Assembly: GCA_958429225.1 (NCBI GenBank)
Contig: CAUAJB010000039.1
Span: 1 to 19,437, forward strand
Direction of reading: 5' to 3'
DNA: 19,437 nucleotides
Source: an uncultured Collinsella sp.
Lineage (GTDB): Bacteria > Actinomycetota > Coriobacteriia > Coriobacteriales > Coriobacteriaceae
The position numbers were made by a program, and so were the translations under genes. Below the pieces are notes generated by a model. The model made no database searches, was not told where the DNA came from, and saw only the letters and a program-made list of their open reading frames with translations. Positions 8,451 through 14,191 of the stretch are shown here, piece by piece. How positions within the stretch are numbered: position 1 is the first letter of the stretch; every line of letters begins with the position of its first letter.

Positions 8451-9652
8451 CGCTCAAGCTTGGCCAGCAGCTCCTCGACGACCTCGACGGCGTCGCCGAC
8501 AACCTTGTATTGGGCGGCGCCAAAGATGGGAGCATCCGGGTCCTCATTGATGGCGATAATGCACTCTGCCCCGCCGATGCCGGCAAGATGCTGGATAGCG
8601 CCCGAGACACCGATGCTCAAGAGGAGCTTCGGCGAGACCGATACGCCTGTCTGGCCAATCTGATGGCGATACTCCAACCAACCCGCCTCCACAACGGGGC
8701 GCGTGCAGCCGAGCTCGGCACCGAGGGCCTCGGCGAGCCTTCGCATCAGCGGCAGGTTTTTCTTGGAGCCAATGCCTCGACCCACCACGACGAGGCGCTC
8801 GGCATCGGCAATCGAAGCCTGCTGCCCCCACTCCTCGGCGGGAATCGAGATCTCGATGCAAGCTTTGACGTCTTCTGAAAGCGTTACCTGGGTAATCGTT
8901 CCAGAACGGCTGTAGTCGAAGTCGGGCGCCTTAAAAATACCGGGGCGCACCGTGGCCATCTGGGGTCGGTGATTGGGGCAAATGATGGTGGCCATCAAGT
9001 TGCCGCCAAACGCCGGGCGCGTCTGCTGCAGCAGACCCGTCTCCGTATCCATCGAAAGCACGGTGCAATCGGCCGTAAGGCCCGTCTGCAAACGTACGGC
9101 GACACCAGGTGCCAGCTCGCGACCAAAGGCGGTCGCGCCGTAGAGGATGGCCTCGGGCTTGCGCTCGGCCACCAAATCGCAAATCAGACGGGCATAGGTC
9201 TCTGCGTCGTTTTGACACAGACGCTCGTCGCGACAGACCACAACTTCATCCGCACCGGCACAGACCAGATGCTCCAGCTCCTCGAGCGAGCTCTCGGGGC
9301 TCATGCCGACCAATGCCACCAAACGGCAGCCGCGGGCATCGGCAAGCTCACGACCCTTACCCATCAGCTCATAGGCAACAGGAGCCACTGTATCGTGCTC
9401 GTCAGTCTGCACGAATACCCAGATGTCTCGATATGTATCAAGGTCCGCCGCGCCGGCGGCCTCGTCACGCTCGATCGAGATAGCGTTGACGGGGCAGGCA
9501 TCGACGCACCCGCCGCACAGAATGCAGCCGTCGGTTACGCGGGCACAGCGGTTGGGACGCTCACCCTCCACCGCAATGCCGCCCGAGGCGCAGGCACGGA
9601 CGCAGCGACCGCAACCGATGCAGGCTTCGCTATCGATATTCAATCCGCTCAT
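8447..9652 (-). CDS. etfA: EtfA with N-terminal 2x[4Fe-4S] ferredoxin domain
   Basis: The 401-residue electron transfer flavoprotein alpha subunit has an extra ferredoxin-like domain. Residues 11-21 (CIGCGRCVRAC) and 43-53 (CILCGGCVDAC) form two CxxCxxCxxxC clusters. The ETF alpha N-terminal domain follows from about residue 75, and the C-terminal FAD-binding domain includes VVVGRGIGSKKNLPLM, QIGQTGVSVSPKLLLSIGVSGAIQH and IAINEDPDAPIF. ETF alpha subunits with such a ferredoxin domain occur in bifurcating or confurcating complexes, for example LctC of Acetobacterium woodii. The ATG directly follows the TAG of etfB with no gap, so translation is probably coupled. It is the last gene of a three-gene operon with a FAD-linked dehydrogenase. 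Confidence 0.93.
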   Translation of the reverse strand: MSGLNIDSEACIGCGRCVRACASGGIAVEGERPNRCARVTDGCILCGGCVDACPVNAISIERDEAAGAADLDTYRDIWVFVQTDEHDTVAPVAYELMGKGRELADARGCRLVALVGMSPESSLEELEHLVCAGADEVVVCRDERLCQNDAETYARLICDLVAERKPEAILYGATAFGRELAPGVAVRLQTGLTADCTVLSMDTETGLLQQTRPAFGGNLMATIICPNHRPQMATVRPGIFKAPDFDYSRSGTITQVTLSEDVKACIEISIPAEEWGQQASIADAERLVVVGRGIGSKKNLPLMRRLAEALGAELGCTRPVVEAGWLEYRHQIGQTGVSVSPKLLLSIGVSGAIQHLAGIGGAECIIAINEDPDAPIFGAAQYKVVGDAVEVVEELLAKLER

Positions 9653-10468
9653 CTATGCCATCCCCTCGATAATCTTGGCGAGCTTTTCCGCCTGCTCGGA
9701 TGCCGTGCCCTCAACGGTCTCGCACGTTTGATCACGGTCGGGCACAAACGAGCGCACGACCTGCGTCGGCGATCCGGCAAGACCGCAACGCGAGGGGTCG
9801 GCGTTCACGTCGGCAGCGCTGACCACGCGCACGTCCGCATCCTCGGATGCGCGGATACCGGCAATACTCGGCATACGCAGCTGGCCAATCTCCTTGGCGG
9901 TCGTCATCGCGCACGGCATCTCCAGATAGACCGTCTCCTCGCCGGCATCGCATCCGTGAACGAGCGCCAGCGAACCGCACGTCGTGAAGCCCGCGCTCTG
10001 AACGCAGCTTACATCGGTCACGCAGGGAATCTCAAAGGCGCCGGCAAGCTCGGGACCAATCTGGGCCGTATCGCCGTCCACCGCCATCTTGCCGCAGATG
10101 AGAAGATCGAAGTCCTCATCGAGAGCCTCGATACCGCACTTGAGGGCATAGGTGGTGGCCAGGGTATCGGCACCTGCAAAGGCGCGATCGGTTAGCAGCA
10201 GCGCATCGTCGGCACCGCGGGCGATGCAGTCGCGCAATAGCGATTCAGTCGCGGGGATGCCCATCGACACCACCGTTACGCGCACGTCCATGCCAAAGCC
10301 GATAAAGTCGTCCTTCAGCGCCAGCGCACATTCCAAAGCGCTCGCGTCAAAGGGGTTAATGACCGCCTGCTTGCCATCGCGCACGATGGTGTTGGTCTTG
10401 GGGTCCATCTTGACTTCGGTGCTACCCGGCACCGCCTTGACGCACACCACCATATGGAAATCACTCAT
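9653..10468 (-). CDS. etfB: Electron transfer flavoprotein beta subunit, bifurcating type
   Basis: The 271-residue protein is ETF beta, starting with VVCVKAVPGSTEV and containing the NPFDASALECALALKD segment of the family. The motif GKMAVDGDTAQIGPELA (residues 127-143) has the DGDTAQxGP form seen in bifurcating ETFs such as A. woodii LctB/CarD, rather than the DxDxxQTGQ form of mitochondrial-type ETF. This supports a role in coupling NAD, ferredoxin and the dehydrogenase flavin. The gene starts 2 nt after the dehydrogenase stop and ends directly against the etfA start. The bifurcating assignment is an inference from this motif and from the ferredoxin domain of EtfA. Confidence 0.93.
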   Translation of the reverse strand: MSDFHMVVCVKAVPGSTEVKMDPKTNTIVRDGKQAVINPFDASALECALALKDDFIGFGMDVRVTVVSMGIPATESLLRDCIARGADDALLLTDRAFAGADTLATTYALKCGIEALDEDFDLLICGKMAVDGDTAQIGPELAGAFEIPCVTDVSCVQSAGFTTCGSLALVHGCDAGEETVYLEMPCAMTTAKEIGQLRMPSIAGIRASEDADVRVVSAADVNADPSRCGLAGSPTQVVRSFVPDRDQTCETVEGTASEQAEKLAKIIEGMA

Positions 10469-10470
10469 GA

Positions 10471-12072
10471 TTACGCGCCCCCTTTCTGGACGAGCTCATC
10501 CAAGAGCTTCTCCGAAAACAGGTTACCGCGACCCAGCTGCCCGTCAGGATCGAGCTGGAGCTTGAGCCGCGCCGACTCGACCATGGCCTCGTGACCGTAC
10601 ATCGTCTCCAAGAAGCCCGCCTTGATCTTGCCGACGCCGTGTTCCGCGGAGACGGCGCCGCCCATGGCCGTGACCTCGAAAGCCCACTGGGCAAAGAGTT
10701 CTCCGCCGCGGCGATAATCCTGCGCATCGCGCGGCAGAATGTTCACATGCAGATGGTTGTTACCGATGTGCCCCCAGGCGGCAGATTCAAGCCCACTTTC
10801 GGCCAACGTGCGGCGATAAAGGGCGATGACATCGCCCAAGCGTGCGTTGGGCACCGACATGTCAGAGCCCAGTTTGGTGATGGTGGGATCCGTGCGGCGA
10901 CGCTCGTCGATAAGCATGTTGACGCTCTCGGGGACCGCATGGCGGAAGAATCGCTGACACTCGCGATCGACCTCGGTGCGCGCGACCCATGTCGCATCGT
11001 CACTGCCGCCCGCAAGCTCCAGTACCCACCCCAAGTGATACAGTTCCTCAGTCGCCTGAACTTCGTCGTCGCAGTCGAGCTCCACGTAGACACAGACCTT
11101 GGCGCCTTTGTCGAGCGCCGGCAGCGAGGCGAACGCGGTCGACTGCTCACGCTGACGACGCAGGATATCCAGGGCGCCCGCATCGAAATATTCGATGGCA
11201 GCCGCGTGGGACAGGACGGGACGCACAGAATCGGTGAAGGAAACGGCCTTGTCTTCGCTGTCAAAGAAACAGCTCACGCCCCAAACGACCGTAGGCGCCG
11301 CCTGCAGGGCAATCTCGAGCTCAGTGATGACGCCAAGCGTGCCACAGGCGCCGATAAAGAGGTCGATGGCGTCCATATCGTCCGCAACAAAATAACCCGA
11401 GGCATTTTTGGTCTTGGGCATGGTATAGCCGGGAAGATCGAGTTCGAGCGTATGGCCCGCTGCCGTCACGAGCGACAGGTGGCGGCCCTGGGCAAAAGCC
11501 TCGCCGCGCTGAAGCTCAAGCAAATCGCCATCAGCCAGCACGACGTGGAGTCCCGTGATATGTGGGCGCATGGGACCGTAGGCGTAGCTGCGGGCACCGG
11601 AGGCGTTACATGCCGCCATGCCGCCCAGACAGGCAGATGCCTCGGTGGGATCGGTGGGGAAGAATTGCTCGGGGGCATTCTGAAACTCCTCGTAAGCCTT
11701 AAGCGATGCCTGGTCCCAGCCTGCGGTCGGAAGCACCTTCTTGCCCAGCTGCTTGCGCAACTCGGACAGCACAACGCCCGGTTCCACGCGCAGCAGAAAA
11801 CGGCCCTGCTCATCGCGGCGAAGACCCAAGTAGCCATTCATGCGGGAAGTGTTGAGGATATGCCCGCCGTGGGGCACGGCGCCGGCGGCAAGACCGGTTC
11901 GGGCGCCCTGCACCGTTACCGGAACACGCTCGGCATGGAGCTGCCGCAGGATGGCGCGCGTCTCGTCTTCCGATATTGGAAACGAGATGCTCGAGGCCTC
12001 GCCCGACGAACGAGACTCATCGCGACCGTATTCCTCGAACTCATCGGTGAAGGGTTTGATGGTTGCAGACAT
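10471..12072 (-). CDS. FAD-binding 2-hydroxyacid (lactate/glycolate-type) dehydrogenase
   Basis: The 533-residue soluble flavoprotein belongs to the GlcD/LctD group of the PCMH-FAD family. The FAD-binding region shows VTVQGARTGLAAGAVPHGG, then FFPTDPTEASACLGGMAACN and GARSYAYGPMRPHITGL. The C-terminal catalytic domain has the metal/substrate histidine motifs WGHIGNNHLHVNILP and SAEHGVGKIK. Next to EtfB and a ferredoxin-fused EtfA it most likely is the LctD-like subunit that oxidises D-lactate, or another 2-hydroxyacid, with NAD+ while consuming reduced ferredoxin. No lactate permease or racemase is nearby, so glycolate or 2-hydroxyglutarate remains possible. ATG at 12072 follows AGGGGAG. It is somewhat longer than LctD (about 467 residues). 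Confidence 0.88.
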   Translation of the reverse strand: MSATIKPFTDEFEEYGRDESRSSGEASSISFPISEDETRAILRQLHAERVPVTVQGARTGLAAGAVPHGGHILNTSRMNGYLGLRRDEQGRFLLRVEPGVVLSELRKQLGKKVLPTAGWDQASLKAYEEFQNAPEQFFPTDPTEASACLGGMAACNASGARSYAYGPMRPHITGLHVVLADGDLLELQRGEAFAQGRHLSLVTAAGHTLELDLPGYTMPKTKNASGYFVADDMDAIDLFIGACGTLGVITELEIALQAAPTVVWGVSCFFDSEDKAVSFTDSVRPVLSHAAAIEYFDAGALDILRRQREQSTAFASLPALDKGAKVCVYVELDCDDEVQATEELYHLGWVLELAGGSDDATWVARTEVDRECQRFFRHAVPESVNMLIDERRRTDPTITKLGSDMSVPNARLGDVIALYRRTLAESGLESAAWGHIGNNHLHVNILPRDAQDYRRGGELFAQWAFEVTAMGGAVSAEHGVGKIKAGFLETMYGHEAMVESARLKLQLDPDGQLGRGNLFSEKLLDELVQKGGA

Positions 12073-12131
12073 GCAGAACTCCCCTTTAGCTAACTACAGT
12101 GTTTGCAGGGAGATGTTACCGCATCGTTTCG

Positions 12132-12159
12132 TTGACGTGTTCGAGACCGTCTCCATAAT
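12132..12159 (+). promoter_or_regulatory. Predicted promoter for the surface-protein cluster
   Basis: TTGACG (12132-12137), a 16-nt spacer and CATAAT (12154-12159) match five of six consensus bases in each box. Transcription would start near 12166, about 20 nt before the GTG at 12187, which supports the longer reading of the first gene of the cluster. Confidence 0.55.
12143..12153. promoter_or_regulatory. Palindrome GAGAC-C-GTCTC, candidate operator
   Basis: A perfect 5-1-5 palindrome fills most of the spacer between the -35 and -10 of the plus-strand promoter, and it immediately follows the -10 of the minus-strand promoter. A repressor bound here could block both. The regulator is not identifiable from the window. 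Confidence 0.4.
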
Positions 12160-12182
12160 TGGCGATTTTTACGTTCGTGCAA
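12154..12182 (-). promoter_or_regulatory. Predicted promoter for the lactate-type dehydrogenase/ETF operon
   Basis: On the minus strand TTGCAC (12182-12177), a 17-nt spacer and ATTATG (12159-12154) form a plausible sigma-70-type promoter, leaving a leader of about 75 nt. Its -10 hexamer is the same six base pairs as the -10 of the opposing promoter. Confidence 0.4.
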
Positions 12183-12186
12183 TTCG

Positions 12187-12714
12187 GTGAGCGGCTTGAT
12201 TTCCTCGGCAGACGATGCTTTTGACACATATGGCCCCGCCGTCGCCGACCGCGCGATTGTCGCTCGAAAAAAGTTGGAGTATTTTTTGCCGCCTTTTACC
12301 TGCGGAGACGCCAATCCGTCAAGCATTTGGTCAGAAATTGGTCAAGTAGCAGCTGATACGGTCGGCATCGACAGCCAAACCGATAGAAGTTTTGGCCCCA
12401 GAAGCAGGGAGGTTCCCATGGCATATTACTGGCCCCAGTACGGCGTCGCCATCGAAGTCGACGACGATCCCTATCTCCTGCCTTTCGACGAAGAGGCGTT
12501 CCCCGATACGGCGGTCTACCACGTCACTACCGATGTGATCTGCGACCCCGAGTCGTTCTCGGCGCTCGCCCACCACATCGCGCATATCCACGACATCGAG
12601 CTCCCTCCCGACTTCGAAGAACTCGTCTACTCGCGCCGTCTGATGCTTCACATGCTCTTTGGAGCGAACCCGTCCACCTTTGCGCGCATCTATACCGCCA
12701 AGGATGCCGCATGA
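12187..12714 (+). CDS. Degenerate DUF559/Vsr-like nuclease-fold protein
   Basis: I do not know a named family member, but the 175-residue product resembles the DUF559 endonuclease-like fold. It has a helix with LW-type residues (SSIWSEIG, 45-52), then VPMAYYWPQYGVAIEVDDD (76-94) in place of the family's xxDFYxPxxxxxxExDG, and a C-terminal TTDVICDPESF segment matching the usual xFTxxDVxxxP ending. The first catalytic Asp is replaced by Ala79, whereas Glu90 and Asp92 remain, so nuclease activity is doubtful. The start is uncertain: GTG 12187 suits the promoter and the fold, but ATG 12418 has the much better ribosome-binding site (AGGGAGG) and would give a 98-residue protein. The stop overlaps the next start as ATGA, so it is coupled to a membrane protein gene. 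Confidence 0.6.
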   Translation: MSGLISSADDAFDTYGPAVADRAIVARKKLEYFLPPFTCGDANPSSIWSEIGQVAADTVGIDSQTDRSFGPRSREVPMAYYWPQYGVAIEVDDDPYLLPFDEEAFPDTAVYHVTTDVICDPESFSALAHHIAHIHDIELPPDFEELVYSRRLMLHMLFGANPSTFARIYTAKDAA

Positions 12715-13220
12715 GCGCGAAGAAGCCGCCCCACTTTGCAGGCCTGGGGCATCGCAGGAAGCTCATCGTTGCCTGCTTGGCCATCGTCTGTGCCCTTGTC
12801 GCCGTAGGACTATACGTTTGGCAGTCGCAACCCGTACCCGAGGCGGGCGCTTCGGTTACGACGGCCGAGGGCAAAACGCGTCAGGAAATCCAAGATGAGC
12901 TCGACGCCATCGTCCGCGACAACATGATGACGATTTCGGTCGCGCCGGTCGCTCAGCTGCAGGAGGACGGCAAGCTGCGCGTCAACGTGCAAAACGTCCA
13001 AGACAATAAATTTCCCCAGCGATTCCGCGTCATCCAAAACGACGAGACCATGTACGAATCCGGTGTGGTCGAGACCGGCAAGACAATCGAGACGTGCCCC
13101 GCCGGCGACATCAAAGAAGGCGAGGCGTACATCGAGATCCAGGCACTCGATGCCAAGACCCTCGACAGCCACGGCAATCCGACACGTGTCAAGGTACGGG
13201 TTGAGCAAGCCGAGAACTAG
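12711..13220 (+). CDS. Single-pass membrane protein with extracellular beta domain
   Basis: The 169-residue protein has a basic N-terminus (KKPPH, HRRK), one transmembrane helix at about residues 18-37 and an outward-facing domain of about 130 residues. The domain begins with NMMTISVAPVAQLQEDG and continues with VNVQNVQDNKFPQRFRVIQ, TMYESGVVETGKTIE and EGEAYIEIQALDA. This resembles small Firmicutes membrane-anchored proteins that pair with WxL or pilus-like surface proteins; I infer a beta-sandwich, Ig-like fold. The start is the ATG overlapping the previous stop (ATGA). It is followed by an 88-nt gap and then a secreted WxL-like protein, so a role in anchoring or presenting surface proteins is plausible but unproven. 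Confidence 0.8.
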   Translation: MSAKKPPHFAGLGHRRKLIVACLAIVCALVAVGLYVWQSQPVPEAGASVTTAEGKTRQEIQDELDAIVRDNMMTISVAPVAQLQEDGKLRVNVQNVQDNKFPQRFRVIQNDETMYESGVVETGKTIETCPAGDIKEGEAYIEIQALDAKTLDSHGNPTRVKVRVEQAEN

Positions 13221-13271
13221 CTTTCCGGCCGACGCGGCACCGCACGCATACACCAGCATTCGTCCAATCAT

Positions 13272-13288
13272 CGCGGGGACGGCCCGCG
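13272..13288 (+). other. GC-rich intercistronic hairpin
   Basis: CGCGGG (13272-13277) pairs with CCCGCG (13283-13288) around a 5-nt loop, 20 nt before the WxL-like gene and just upstream of its AAAGGA ribosome-binding site. No T-tract follows, so it is not a terminator. It may stabilise the downstream mRNA or tune relative expression. Confidence 0.35.
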
Positions 13289-13308
13289 GCGAATAGAAAG
13301 GAACGACC

Positions 13309-13908
13309 ATGGACATCACCAGGAACATGAACGGAGCCAGAGCGCTCGTCGTGGGCGCAGGGCTCGCGCTCGCGCTCGCAATGGGCGCCGCCCCGACGCC
13401 AGCTATGGCAGCCGGGCGCGTTGGAACCACAAAAGTAATGGTCAGGACCGAGATCGACAACGTTGAGTTCAAAGTTCCGACGGTTATTCCCTTCGTCGCC
13501 AAGGCCGACGGCACGCTTCAGGGCCCCTCAGAAGACGCGACCACCATCGACAATCATTCGGCCTACGGCATCCATGTCACCAACATGAAGATCGACGCCA
13601 TGAACACCTGGACCATTGCCGCCGACGCCAAGGCCGGAACCGCGCAGAACTCCATCGACTTTAAGGTCGGCCCCGACGGCGCGCTCCAGAACGCCAGCGC
13701 CACAATGCAGGGAACGGGCCTCGATCTTTCCAAGAATGCAGCCTTCGACATGGGCTACCAGGGCATTGCCGGTGGCACGGACAAAATTAAGCTCAAGACA
13801 AGCGGAAACGTCGCCCGCGTCACGCGCGACATCTTCCGCGTAACCGGCGAAGGCGATCAGGTTGCAACGATCACCTGGACGGTTGAGCCCGGTGCGCACA
13901 CGGCATAA
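13309..13908 (+). CDS. Secreted WxL-like surface protein
   Basis: The 199-residue protein starts with a Sec signal peptide (hydrophobic core about 13-27, likely cleavage after AMA at 32-34 or 35). The mature part is a predicted beta protein starting VRTEIDNVEFKVPTVIPF and containing ADGTLQGPS. Two features recall the WxL cell-wall-binding domain: a W-T-I triplet at residues 101-103 (NTWTIAADA) and, near the C-terminus, VATITWTVEP (185-194), close to the distal YxxxITWxLxxxP motif of WxL proteins. WxL domains bind peptidoglycan non-covalently in Firmicutes. The assignment to this group is my inference. ATG at 13309 has AAAGGA upstream. The gene overlaps the start of the sortase-substrate gene. 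Confidence 0.82.
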   Translation: MDITRNMNGARALVVGAGLALALAMGAAPTPAMAAGRVGTTKVMVRTEIDNVEFKVPTVIPFVAKADGTLQGPSEDATTIDNHSAYGIHVTNMKIDAMNTWTIAADAKAGTAQNSIDFKVGPDGALQNASATMQGTGLDLSKNAAFDMGYQGIAGGTDKIKLKTSGNVARVTRDIFRVTGEGDQVATITWTVEPGAHTA

Positions 13909-14173
13909 GGCCGTCGCCCTGGCCGCCGCCGTCAGCATCCTAGCGTTTGGGCCAGCCATGGCCTTTGCCCAGCAAGAACAGGCGCAGGCCGCCACGCAAG
14001 TGACGGTCGACCTCTCGGAGCTCGACCGCAGCGACCGCGAGGAACCGTTGGCACAGACAGGCGACAAACGATGGCTCTTGGCAGCAGGCGCCGCAGCAGC
14101 AGGCGCGGGAACCGCCGGCCTCGGTCTGCACATCAAACACAGCCAGAAACAAAACATGAACAGGCCGCACTAA
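13892..14173 (+). CDS. Small sortase substrate with LAQTG cell-wall anchor
   Basis: The 93-residue protein has a signal peptide (RTRHK, then a hydrophobic core, cleavage near AFA-QQ at 26/27), a short acidic mature segment (VDLSELDRSDREE) and a C-terminal sorting signal. The sorting signal is LAQTG at 53-57, a hydrophobic alanine/glycine-rich helix (61-80) and a basic tail (HIKHSQK). LAxTG is the form used by class E sortases in Actinobacteria. The GTG start at 13892 overlaps the WxL-like gene by 17 nt. A TTG at 13862 would also work but adds residues before the signal peptide. No sortase gene is in the window. Its small size resembles the CscD proteins of csc/WxL clusters. Confidence 0.78.
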   Translation: MRTRHKAVALAAAVSILAFGPAMAFAQQEQAQAATQVTVDLSELDRSDREEPLAQTGDKRWLLAAGAAAAGAGTAGLGLHIKHSQKQNMNRPH

Positions 14174-14191
14174 ATTAGCTAAGGAGACCCC

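Noticed and set aside
8969..10195. A 408-residue plus-strand open frame spanning parts of two genes
   Set aside because: It is antisense to etfA and etfB, crosses their junction and has no start signal; a codon-bias shadow.
10591..12093. A 500-residue plus-strand open frame
   Set aside because: It lies opposite the FAD-linked dehydrogenase, whose family motifs are unambiguous. The antisense product is low-complexity, Arg/Gly/Ala-rich and matches nothing I recognise.
12810..13514. A 234-residue minus-strand open frame
   Set aside because: It is antisense to the membrane-anchored protein and the signal peptide of the WxL-like protein, which have clear features. No start signal is present.
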